The notes below the pieces were generated by a model. It saw only the letters and a list, made by a program, of their open reading frames with translations. It was not told the DNA's origin and did not search any database. Position numbers and translations under genes: made by a program. From the NCBI GenBank assembly GCA_038049695.1, contig CP142456.1, forward strand, positions 17,698,501-17,762,500: a stretch of DNA of 64,000 nucleotides. Direction: 5' to 3'. Origin of the DNA: Cinnamomum chago. Its lineage: Eukaryota; Streptophyta; Magnoliopsida; Laurales; Lauraceae. Shown here piece by piece: positions 23,347-33,571 of this stretch (its first letter is position 1; each line of letters starts with the position of its first letter).

Positions 23347-24140
23347 TGCCGTAGTTATGGAACTCGGCAAAAGTCTCAGCTTGGTGACTGCACCAACACA
23401 GAAGAGACGCCAGCTCAGTTACAGAACCAGCTACAAAACGCCGCAGTTATGGAACTCGACAAAGGTCTCAGCTCGGTGACAACACCAGCATGGAATAAAC
23501 CACAGTTCGGTTACAGAACCAGCTGTAAAACGCCGCTGTTATGGAACTCGACAAAGGTCTCACCTTGGTGACAACACCAGCATGGAAGAGACCACAGCTC
23601 GGTTACAGAACCAGCTGCAAAGTGCCGCAGTTATGGAAATCGGCAAAAGTCTCAGCTCGGTAACAGCACCAGCACAGAAGAGACTACAGCTTGGTTACAG
23701 AACCAGCTGCAAAACGCCGCTGTTATGGAACTTGGCAAAGGTCTCAGCTCAGTGACAACACCAGCATGGAAGAGATCACAGTTCGGTTACAGAACCACCT
23801 GCAAAGTGCAACAGTTATGGAACTTGGCAACAGTCTCAGCTCGGTGATAGCACCAGCATGGAAGAAACCACAGCTCGGTTACAGTAACCAGCTGCAAAAC
23901 GCCGCTGTTATAGAACTCGGCAAAGGTCTCACCTTGGTGACAGCACCAGCATGGAAGAGACCATAGCTCGGTTACAGAACCAGCTGCAGAGGGCCGCAGT
24001 TATGGAACTCGACCAAAATCTCAACTCGGTTACAGAACCAGGCAACCTGGTCGTGAGATCAAACGAGCAACACGCCAGGTTATGGAACTCGGCGGCTATC
24101 CTAGTTCGGTTATGGAACCAACTATGCAGTTGGAGGACCT
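23347..24140. repeat. 92 bp minisatellite, element B, right of LTR E
   Basis: Units at 23,414, 23,506, 23,598, 23,690, 23,782, 23,874 and 23,967 are 92 bp apart; the last step is 93 because of one added base. With the two units left of LTR E the original array had about nine units, more than in A. Confidence 0.92.
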
Positions 24141-24538
24141 GATGGCTTCCTATGAGAATCTAGTTTGATTGCGGAACCAGCCATGAGTTTTCTATCTCTA
24201 AAGGTGCAGGTACTTCTTAAAGTTATTTAAACTTCAGCACAATTAGAATTCCGTTTATTAAACCAAGTTCAATTTTGCCTAAGTTACTTCTGGTTAAGGA
24301 ACCAGAGTCATTATTGCCCAATAGTCACTCAATTCCGGTTACTGAACTGAACTCAACTACTTGGTAAAAAATCGAGAGTTTGTGCTAAGAGCCCAGTTAT
24401 GGAACGAAAGTCAAGCACACACATGTTGATATTAGAGAAAAAGAGGAGGCAAGTATGAATGTAAATTCCTCTTTATTGATAAAAAAAAATGGTTACAGTG
24501 TTCTTTACATGAGAAAGAAAAAGAAAAAATACAAGAAA

Positions 24539-26706
24539 TCAAGAATCAGTAGCCTCGACATTGACGTCAAAAGGCTCAGTCGAAGTGGCTTGGGGAGCAA
24601 CCTCAGGCGGAGTCGGGACAGCTTCCACAACAACTTTAGCAGTGGGGGCAAAACTCGACTCAGGCTCGGGGTGAGTATAGTTTGGTAGGTCCTAATAAAC
24701 AGGATGATCATCTGGGACCCCTACCTTCTTCAGTCCAGCTCGATACCTAAGCTCGAACAGCGCCGAGCTGAAGTTCTTGACTTGGGCCTCATACTCATTT
24801 GTAGCCGCATCCACTCCGTCCTGGAAACATGTCTCAAACTTAGCTTGGAGCGAGGCTTGAAGAGCGACTTTCTCCTTGCGCGCCATTTCAAGCTCGGCAT
24901 CTTGCTTTACCAGCTCGGCCTCAAGTGCAAGAATCCTCTTTTCCTTGACTGCGGCCACGCCTTTCAGCTCATGGGTCTTGGTCTTCACATTGCTAAGCTC
25001 ATTGAGCGCGAACTCAATCTCTGTCCCCAGGCTGTTTATCTTCTCCTCTGCCGCCTTCAGCTTTCGGCTACTCCCCTCCAAGGCCGCAACAAGTTTCTTC
25101 TTCTCTACTTTCAGCTTTTCGACCTTAGAGCCACTTTCACGGGCCCTCTCCAAGACCACCTGAACCCTCTGTGCAGTCTAAGAAAGAAGACAAGTGTCAG
25201 AGGAAAGCTAACAGAAACAAATGCTACTCAAAGATCTGCGTCAGACACTTACCGAGAAGATCGACTACAGAGATGAGGACAGCAATGTCACGTCATCCGC
25301 TCCCTTGTGCCTCTGCATGTCGAGTGGCAGGGCGCAAGCGTTGGCGAGAACAACAACGATTGATGGACTGCTGGTTAGATGGTCTTCTACCGTCATGGGC
25401 CTCCCAAGCCCAAGTTGCAGGCTTGTCCTCCACAAAGGTGCCCCCGCAGGCTGAAGAGCCGAGGCCTGCCTAGAGCCTTTCTCTGATGAGCCCTCGCCCC
25501 GGTCGGGGCCTTCTTTTTAGCCCCTTCAGCATGATGCTGCCGAGTCGCGGCCCTCAGACCGCGACCTCTTCTCGGCCTGGCCTCCCTCTCTCAGGGTCTC
25601 GGCAGAACGCTGCCGAACTGCACCAACACCAGCACCAAGACCAGCACTAGCAACAACAACAGCAATTCCAGTAGCAGTGCCAGAGACAATAGCGGCACCA
25701 CCAGCGGTAGCAGCAACAACAACGCCAGCAGCAGGAGCCCCGACACTCACTGAGACTGCTGAGGAAGAGGGAGTTCGACCTCTAAAAAGTTTCGCCCCCA
25801 GGTCTTTCACTTTCACAATAGGGTGCCTTTTCTCCATCTCCTCTCCTCTTTCTTCTTCACGGTTGGAGGGAGACGAATATCTCTCAACGAACTAGGCCAA
25901 ATTAATAGTCTCCAAGCTGGTGGGTACAAGCTCCTTCCTCTTGATGTAGGTGTGGTACCTCGGCTCGTATCCGAGCAAGGACTAGGCAGCTCGCCCGTTG
26001 TGGCCTTGATACTCGCGCACGAGTTTCAGCTAGTTGTCATTTCCCTTCCAGCCCGGCACGCTCAGCTGCCAGCTTCCTCTGGCTGATCTCTGCACGACAA
26101 AAGATAACATCAGCTCAGCAAGACAACGGAAGGAAGAAAAACACTCTGAGCTCGGTAATTACTTGGAGGAACCCTGAAGTGTCGAGGAATCCTGTGCAAT
26201 TTCTCCGCCTCGGTCTTGTCCTTGCCGAACTCCTAGTTGCCAGAGACAAGCAGACAATCGTCCCCGGCATGTCTGCTTGAGTCCTCCAGATCGTGGACGA
26301 AGGGCTCCATCTTCGGTTTCCCCTGGAGATAATAACTATGACCGTCCCCGGCGGTCTTATACAGGTCATATATATCCTTGATGTCATGGACACCAAGGTT
26401 TTTGCCCAATATCTTATTGAGCTCGGCGACGCCCATTATGACCTTGAAGCCATTACGCATCAGCTGGCTTGGGCCGAGGTGCCATGTCACCAAGCAGGCC
26501 CTAAGTAGAGGGTGGACGGGGAACCTAACCCCTCCCTCTATTATTGAGATTAGCGGGAATGGCATCCAGCCATCCCAGAAGGGGTAACCCTCGAAGTGAT
26601 CCTTCGGGTTATCCAGTTTTGTTGGGACGTCCTCTGGGATCCCATACATCTCCCTGAAACCGGCCATGACCTCAGGAGTTTCCGCCCAACTTCTATAAGA
26701 TCTCAT
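24539..26706 (-). pseudogene. Antisense three-exon gene of element B (Transposase_28-like), not interrupted by insertion
   Basis: ATG at 26,706. Exon 1 26,706-26,163 (donor GTAATT), exon 2 26,089-25,253 (acceptor TGCAG, donor GTAAGT), exon 3 25,168-24,539 (acceptor TGCACAG, stop TGA). Exon 1 starts MRSYRSWAETPEVMAGFREM and holds GGVRFPVHPLLRACL. Exon 3 is a coiled coil (RILALEAELVKQDAELEMA). Exon 2 has about 380 bp more than in A, including an Ala/Gly/Val-rich stretch. Breaks: TAG for a Trp late in exon 1, stops in exon 2, and TAG for a Gln after DDHPVY in exon 3. A is intact at most of these places, so the parental gene was probably open. It resembles antisense ORFs of Tat retrotransposons; the function is unknown. 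Confidence 0.7.
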
Positions 26707-26957
26707 TCTTCTACAGATGGTGATACCGGAAAAAGGGAGAAACAAAAACCCTAAACCCTAGAGCAGAATCCCTAAACAGAAAAGGCGGTGCGCAAAAGAC
26801 AGGGCCAGGGAGGAAAACTCATAGAAAAGGGACAAACTCCGGACTCCGGTTCACTAAATCAAAGTTCCAGCAGAGATCCGGCAGGGTATTCTCCTCTCAT
26901 GCAGTAGAACTTTCTCTAATGAAATGCCAAAGTAAAGAGACGAAGGAGAAAAAGCCC

Positions 26958-26965
26958 TATTTATA
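26958..26965 (-). promoter_or_regulatory. TATA box of antisense gene, element B
   Basis: The minus strand reads CTATAAATAGGG, identical to the site in A. It is about 250 bp upstream of the start codon at 26,706. Confidence 0.7.
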
Positions 26966-27361
26966 GACAGAATGGCACCCGTTCAAATTCCTGAAGGCAC
27001 GCTCGCTTCAATTTCGCAGAACGATCAATCAGATGGAGACACGTGGCACTGCCTGTTCATCTCGCATAGAGATTCAGACGCTATTTATTGCCTTGGGAAG
27101 GCAAAACATCAGCGTGCCATTTATTGCCTCGGGCTAATGAATCGTCACCAACCTAACATTTATCACCTCGGGCAGACGAAGCGTCACCGACGTGCTATTT
27201 ATTGTCTCAGGAAGGCAAGCAGACTTCATGATAAAGATCAGATGTCATCTGCAAACGCTGAGATGAAATTCAATTGATACCTTAGATCCTCTCAACACGA
27301 TACTTAGCTCCCGGCCTAAAAAAGTTAGAGAACTCCAAAAGGTCGCAAGCTGGGGGGCAAT

Positions 27362-28180
27362 TGTGTGGGGTGTTTTCCTAAGAGTAGGATTACGCTAGTC
27401 TCGGTAGCAGTACCAGCTCAGCTTATCCCAATCTCGGTATCCAAGTTGGGTCAGAGTGTCGAGATTCGTCTAGCTCGGTAACGGTACTAGCTAAACATCT
27501 CATCTTAGTTCAGCAAACAGTACCAGCTTGCGCCAAGTTTGAGACAGTCTCGATAAGAGTACTGACTGGGCTCATCTCGGTCTCGGTATAAGGCACCTCG
27601 GCAATAGTGCCACGATGCATCCGAATCTGGCCTAAGTATCATCTTCAGCTCGGTCCGTCCATAGAGATAAGTACTAGGCCATAGTTGTACTTGCACAAAG
27701 TTACGACTACGTTGCAGAACGTGCTAACAGACAAGACAGGCGCTGGATAATGGTCAGGTGTCGTCTTGATCAATCACATCCATATTGATACCAGAGGTCA
27801 TCTCTTGATTTGACCGGACAGTGTCTCCACCTACCCCCACTAAGGGTGCGCCAAGTGAAATCTCTACTTATAGAGGGATACCAATCCCTTCTAAGGTACA
27901 CAATAACATGCATTATTATGCTATATTACACATTGCATAATGCGTTACAGAACGCTATGAAAAAAAAAGCATACTTGCCTTTCATTTCCATCCTTTGTTC
28001 AGTGATAGCGCTAACTCAGACATCAGATAGCCTTCGGCGGATGGCAGCTAGGGTCTCTGATATCTATTTCTCCTTCTCTTTCAGGTTCTAAGGGGATCTA
28101 TCTTCCCCAAAGAAGCTTACACAGCAAATCACGAGTCTCACACTCACCTAATCTGAGTCTGTAATATTTAGGCACTCACA
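27362..28180 (+). repeat. Element B 3' LTR
   Basis: Matches 16,724-17,543 with scattered substitutions. It is bounded by the polypurine tract on the left and the target duplication 'cccat' on the right. Confidence 0.92.
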
Positions 28181-28185
28181 CCCAT

Positions 28186-28537
28186 CATCCAATACTGGTG
28201 CTTTTTGGTATTGCTAAGAACTGGACAAAACAATCCTATGATTGCTGGATAAATATCTCCCTACTTCCCATTATAGTTTATAATGTCTACATAATCCGTT
28301 GGTTTGGAGGTATTCATACCTTCTTCCTAGAGGCTCATCAACAATTGACATTTTCTGTTATTTTTCCCTTACATTAGCAAGCGTGTGAAGGAATAGAGAA
28401 CTAGAATAAGAATTGGAACTACCATCATTGGACTTGCCTAGAGAATAACTACCATCATTTGATAAGCGTAGAGAATACCTTTGAGATTGGGCATAAAAAT
28501 TCCAAGGAAGAATTCCGGCAGATCGCTGATATAGTGT
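28186..28537 (-). other. Unrecognised minus-strand coding-like remnant, left part
   Basis: A Ser-rich minus-strand frame (for example QRYSLRLSNDGSYSLGKS) runs through about 28,380-28,540 and seems to continue across the hAT-type element into 29,636-29,860. I do not recognise the family. The frame changes at the insertion and there is no clear start or stop, so it may be a decayed exon or chance. Confidence 0.25.
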
Positions 28538-28545
28538 AGTATGAT

Positions 28546-29627
28546 TAGGCCTGTCAATGGGCCGGGCCGGGCTTAGGCTTGGGTTGTCCAATCCCGTCCC
28601 AAAAATAGGACGGGCCTACCAGGTGTTGTCCAATCCCGACCCTAAATTGAACGGGCTTACATCTAATCCCGTCCCGTATGGGCCCGGGCTGGGACAGGGC
28701 CGGGCCTGGGCTTAGCCCGATCCTGGAGATAAGCAAAACATTATCTAATTATTCCTACTGTCACCAGACATTCGGTGTGAACCTGACTTTAAACCCTCCT
28801 CTTTTTTCCAAGCTTGGGACCGGCAATGCAATGCAACAAGCAACATGGCGGAGTTAAAAACTTTATTTTTGTTTTTTTGCTAGTGACAGTAGAAAATCAG
28901 AAAATCAATAGAAATGAATGAGTATACTATATGCTATATGGGTCAAGTAATGTAGGATAGATTAAAACCTTTTTTTTCCGGTAAAAGTAGAAAATCAGAA
29001 TATCAATAAAAATGAATAAGAATAAGTATTCTATATGAGTCAAGTTAAAGTAATGTAGCATCAGTTAAAAACTTTTTTTTTTAAGTAGAAAATCAGAAAA
29101 TCAATAAAATGAATGAGAATGAGTATCCTATATAGGTCAAGTAATTTAAAAAAGAAATCAACAGAAATTAATTTTCTTTTAATATGTCTAAAACATCAAT
29201 TAATGCATTCCCATCATTATCTAAATCACCATCACTAGTTGGGTCATGACTAAACCAATCTTGGGTAGAAGAGGCAGAAGAGCGATTGAGTGTGGGATGT
29301 TTTTAGGGCTTGCAACGTCTTATAAAAGAGATGGACTGATGGAGGACGCAGTTACAAGAATGCCCCTCCTAACTAGTCGTTTTTTTACTGTTAGTGAGGG
29401 ACAGTTTAGGTAATATATATATTTTTTATCAAAATTAACTTGGAGTGGGCCGGGCCGGGCCTAAACGGGCTGGACATCCTCTGCCCAGTCCCAGTCCCAT
29501 TTTGGCCGGGCTTTAAAATTATTGACCAAGCCCAACCCACTGGGCTCAAATTTTTTTATAAAGCCCTGTATTTTCGGGCTTGGGCTGGGCTTTCTACCCG
29601 TTTCAACTCGTCCCATTGAAAGGCCTA
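28546..29627. mobile_element. Non-autonomous hAT-type element, GGGCCGGGC-rich
   Basis: The ends are TAGGCCTGTCAATGGG and, reversed, TAGGCCTTTCAATGGG. An exact 8 bp duplication 'agtatgat' lies at 28,538-28,545 and 29,628-29,635. Both subterminal regions are packed with 'gggccgggc' and 'cccgtccc' words. The middle has three degenerate copies of 'agaaaatcagaaaatcaata' with 'atgaatgagtat' (about 28,890-29,130). No transposase frame. Confidence 0.87.
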
Positions 29628-29635
29628 AGTATGAT

Positions 29636-29883
29636 CCTAGCCCTAGCTAGCATGATCACACCTTTCTTTTTTGTCCAACTTATGTTTGGTTCGTATAAAT
29701 GAATTTTGATAGGTTCCACTTCTTCGTATGTATATATTCTCCCAGATGCATTATAGTTTTTGCTTATTATTCTGCTTTGTGCTTTGAACCACATAGAAAA
29801 TGGCAATAGATTGAAAGGATTTACTTTTGATTCCCTGACATGCATACATACATACATACATACATATATATATATAGGGAGCT
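29636..29883 (-). other. Unrecognised minus-strand remnant, right part
   Basis: A minus-strand frame reads NPFNLLPFSMWFKAQSRI and YNASGRIYTYEEVEPIKI before stops. It has protein-like composition but no family I can name. It ends against a (CATA)n/(TA)n run at 29,842-29,876 where the foldback element begins. Confidence 0.25.
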
Positions 29884-29979
29884 GCTCTCCTACACTGTAG
29901 TTGAGCATAGTATCAGCTGCGTTGTGTGAGTCGCACGTGTGGGCGGAACAACAGGGTTACATGGATTGAAATTTGCTGG

Positions 29980-30645
29980 CCCCGCGCTTTCCCCTTTCCC
30001 TCTTTTAATTTCATTTCCTCCTTCTTCGCTAGACCTAATCGAGAGCTCCCTGTTGCTGCCCACCTTTCTCTCTCGCCTGATCTCTCTTCCTCGCTACTGG
30101 TCTCCTCTCTCTCGCCTGACCTCTCTCCTTCGTTGCCCTGCTCCACTCATCTCTCTCGCTTGATCTCTCTCCCTCACTACCCTGCTGCTGCTCTCCTCTC
30201 TCTCCCTCGCTGCCCTACTGCGCTCATCTCTCGCTTGATCTCTCTCCGTCGATGCCCTGCTGCTGTGCTCATCTCTCTCACCAGATCTTTCTCTATCGCT
30301 GTTGTTGCGCTCATCTCTCTTTATATCGCTGCTGCTGCGCTCATTTATCTCTCTCTCTCGCTGCTGCTGCGCTCATCTGTCTCTCTCTCACTCTCGCTGC
30401 TGCTGCGCACGTTTCTCTCTCGCTGCAGCTGTGCTCATCTTTCTTTCTCGTTGCTGCTGTGCTCATCTTTCTTTCTCGTTGCTGCTGTGCTCATCTCTCT
30501 CTCGCTGTTGCTCTCTCCCATCTCGATCTCGTTCTCTCCCTCTTTGCTGCGATCTCTGTCTCTCGATGCTGCTCTCTCCCTCTCTGTTGCGTCTCCCTCA
30601 TCTCTCCCTGTCTCGTTGCTGCAGGTTACTGTTACTGTTGTGCGG
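29980..30645. repeat. TC/GCTGCTGC-rich block, left arm of foldback
   Basis: Runs of 'ctctctcgctgctgctgcgc' alternate with 'tcatctctctc'. All six frames give Ser/Leu/Cys-rich pseudo-proteins; these are composition effects. Its mirror is the GA-rich block at 34,340-34,890. Confidence 0.8.
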
Positions 30646-31399
30646 AAGTTTATGAATGGATGGAAGTTGTCTAGGAATGTTGTCTAGTCATGTTGCAGAA
30701 ATTTTGTTGCAGAGATTGTAATGCACAGAGAGACTTTTGTTGCATATTGGTTTTGTTTAAGCTAGTGCAGAAATTGTAGAAACACTTTTTTTTCAGTTTT
30801 AGATAGTGCAGAAATTGCATTTGTTTCATCAAGTTTCTGAAATTTGTTAATGTTGTGTGGAAGTTTATGAATGGATGGAAGTTGTCTAGTCATGTTTTCT
30901 GTTGTCATATGAGTATAAATTATTTCTTGAGTGTTTCCCTTATTGAAAATTATGGAATGGATGGAATTTCTGTAGGAATATTGTCTAGTCATGTTGCAGA
31001 AATTTTGTTGCAGAGATTGTAATGCACAGAGAGACTTTTGTTGCAGAAGTTGGGTTTGTTTCAGCTAGTGCAGAAATTGTAGAAACACTTTTTTTCCAGT
31101 TTTTGATGGTGCAGAAATTGCGTTTGTTTCAGCTAGTGCAGAAATTTAGAGGCCAAATTTAGTGCAGAAAACAGCAAAACCCAAGTTTTAAAAAACCCAC
31201 ATTGCAATCCAATTCAATCTCAATATATCAAATAAAATCCATTGACCAAACTAAACTAGCAACATGGTAAGATAACAATCATAGTATTCTAAAATCAAAT
31301 TGAAAACAAAATAATGCTAATTGGAACAACATAAAACCTACAAGCGTACATATATTAAAAAAAAAAGGAATGTTTTCCTCCAACAAGCAATGACTCAAA

Positions 31400-31438
31400 T
31401 GTAATCCCACAATGGCAACAAGGACCTTGTTTGGGCAT
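31400..31438 (-). pseudogene. GATA zinc-finger N-terminal fragment, left arm
   Basis: The minus strand reads MPKQGPCCHCGIT from an ATG at 31,438. Plant GATA26/27-type factors begin M-x-K-Q-G-P-C-[YC]-H-C-G-V-T, so this matches the start codon and the first CxxC of the zinc finger. After Thr the similarity stops at a former splice-donor position, read here as TTTGAGT. Confidence 0.55.
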
Positions 31439-31639
31439 TTCTATACTCCCTCCCTCCGATATTAAATCCCACAATGTTGTCCAATATGTTTCAGCAGATT
31501 TGGCAGACAAGATAGGAAAAGTGCGCAAGTTGAAAACGGGGCAAACACGATTGATTCCTACCGAAAAATTGCAGATTTGAAGTTCATCATATGGACTTCG
31601 AAACCCCCAAATTTCGTCCGAAAACTTCCTCAGGAAGTG

Positions 31640-32640
31640 GGTTAACCAGTGCCCCAAACAGGAGTACTTAGCAAGGTTTCAACAGATTTGGCCGACAGGA
31701 TAGGAAAAGTGCGCAAGTTGAAAACAGGGCAAACGCGATTGATTCCTACCCAAAAATTGAAGATTTGAAGTTCATCATATGGACTTCGAAACCCCTAGAT
31801 TTCGTCCGAAAACTTCCTTGGGAAGTGAGTTAACCAGTGCCCCAAACAGGGGTACTTAGCAAGGTTTTAGCAGATTTGGCCGACAGGATAGGAAAAGTGC
31901 GCGAGTTGAAAACGTGGCAAACGCGATTGATTCCTACCCAAAAATTACAGATTTGAAGTTTATCATATGGACTTCGAAACGTGGCAAACGCGATTGATTC
32001 CTACCCAAAAATTACAGATTTGAAGTTTATCATATGGACTTCGAAACCCCTAGATTTCATCCAAAAACTTCCTCGGGAAGTGAGTTAACCAATCCCCCAA
32101 ACAGGGTACTTAGTAAGGTTTCAGCAGATTTGGCTGAGAGGATAGGAAAAGTGTGCGAGTTGAAAACATGGAAAACGCGATTGATTCCTCCCCAAAAATT
32201 ACAAATTTGAAGTTCATCATATGGACTTCGAAACCTCCAAATTTCGTTAAAAAACTCTCTCGGGAAGTGGGTTAACCAGTGCCCCAAACAGGGGTACTCA
32301 GTAAGGTTTCAGCAGATTTGGTCGACAGGATAAGGAAAAGTTTCCGAGTTGAAAACGCGGCAAACTTGATTGATTCCTACCCAAAAATTGTAGATTTGAA
32401 GTTCATCATATGGACTTCGAAACCCCCAAATTTCATCCAAAAGCTCCCTCGGGAAGTAGGTTAACCAATGCCCCAAATAGGAGTACTTAGTAAGGTTTCA
32501 GTAGATTTGGCCGGCAAGATGGGAAAAGTGCGCGAGTTGAAAACCCGACAAACGTGATTGATTCCTACCCAAAAATCTCATATTTGAAGTTCGTCATATG
32601 GACTTCGAAACCCCCAAATTTCGTCCAAAAAGAACTTCCT
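31640..32640 (-). repeat. 188 bp tandem repeats, left arm
   Basis: The phrase 'ggttaaccagtgccccaaac' and variants recur near 31,640, 31,830, 32,084, 32,271 and 32,459. Spacing is 187-190 bp, except one unit enlarged by an internal duplication of about 65 bp (31,911-32,045). On the minus strand many units read an open 62-63 residue repeat (WGFRSPYDELQICNF, FPILSAKSAET). Confidence 0.85.
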
Positions 32641-33060
32641 TTTGAAAAGAATGGCCTATTAAGTATATTTCAATAGGCCTATTGAATAGGCCATTCTTTT
32701 CTAGTTTATTTAATTCTTATTTTCTGTTTACGGGTTATTGAAAAGAGACTAGCCAAAAAAGAATTATAGCAAAGAAGATCTCAATGAGATCGTTCTTCTT
32801 TTTCAGAGAAACACCATCAAACAGAGCTTTTACGAAAGAGAGATGATAATCTGAGAATCGGTTACTGGGGCACTTTTTCAACCCGTTTAAGAAGATCTCC
32901 ACAAACCTTGCTGAGTACCCCAGTTTAGGACACTTTTCAGCCCACTTTCCGAGGGTTTTTTTTTTTTTTTTTTGTTTTGCTGAAATTTGGGTCTTTCTAA
33001 GTCTATATTATGAACTTAAAATATACTATTTTTCAGTTAATTACAATCATTTTTGCGATA
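32641..33060. other. Unique centre (loop) of the foldback element
   Basis: Contains a local hairpin, 'gaatggcctatt'...'aataggccattc' at about 32,659-32,698, a 19-base T run near 32,957, and no gene. In a transcript this would be the loop between the two arms. Confidence 0.6.
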
Positions 33061-33129
33061 TTTTCAACTCGAGCACCTTTTCAACTCGATTAAGAAAATT
33101 GCTGAAACCTTGCTAAGTACCCTTGTTTG

Positions 33130-33480
33130 GGGCACTGGTTAACCCACTTCCCAAGGAATTTTTGGATGAAATTTGGGTGTTTCGAAGTCCATATGATGAA
33201 CTTCAAATCTGCAATTTTTGGGTAGGAATCAATCGCGTTTGCCGCGTTTTCAACTCGCGCAATTTTCCTATCCTGTCGGCCAAATCTGCTGAAACCTTGC
33301 TGAGTACCCTTATTTGGGGCCCTGGTTAACTCACTTCCCGAGGGAGTTTTCGGACGAAATCTGGGGGTTTTGAAGTCCATATGATGAACTTCAAATCTGC
33401 AATTTTTGGGTAGGAATCAATCGCGTTTGCCTAGTTTTCAACTTGCGCACTTTTCCTATCCTGTCTGCCAAATCTGCTGA
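33130..33480 (+). repeat. 188 bp tandem repeats, right arm
   Basis: Two units and part of a third, in opposite orientation to those in the left arm, reading VFRSPYDELQICNFWVGINR and FPILSAKSAETLLST on the + strand. The repeats in both arms read outward from the centre. Confidence 0.82.
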
Positions 33481-33532
33481 AACATATTTGACAACATTGT
33501 GGGATTTAATATCGAAGGGAGGGAGTATAGAA

Positions 33533-33571
33533 ATGCCCAAACAAGGTCCTTGTTGCCATTGTGGGATTACA
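33533..33571 (+). pseudogene. GATA zinc-finger N-terminal fragment, right arm
   Basis: ATG at 33,533 reads MPKQGPCCHCGIT, then 'acat' followed by GTGAGT, a good 5' splice site. The captured piece therefore seems to be a first coding exon with the start of its intron, as expected for Pack-MULE capture of genomic DNA. About 35 bp of sequence upstream of the ATG is shared with the left arm. Confidence 0.57.

Larger units (their letters stand above)
16724..28180 (+). mobile_element. Element B: second full-length copy of the element A family
   Basis: LTRs at 16,724-17,543 and 27,362-28,180 (about 820 bp each), flanked by 'cccat' at 16,719-16,723 and 28,181-28,185. The primer-binding site is at 17,546 and the polypurine tract 'agctggggggcaat' ends at 27,361. 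The interior is collinear with A: gutted leader, 60 bp array, 92 bp array, antisense gene. It was later entered by a hAT-type MITE (17,927-18,437) and by solo LTR E (19,406-23,341). No gag-pol is readable. Confidence 0.9.

Noticed and set aside
29926-30687. 253-codon open frame on + in the foldback left arm
   Set aside because: It is almost entirely Ser/Leu/Cys from (TCTC/GCTGCT)n repeats; other frames are equally open and the mirror arm gives the reverse set. Composition effect.
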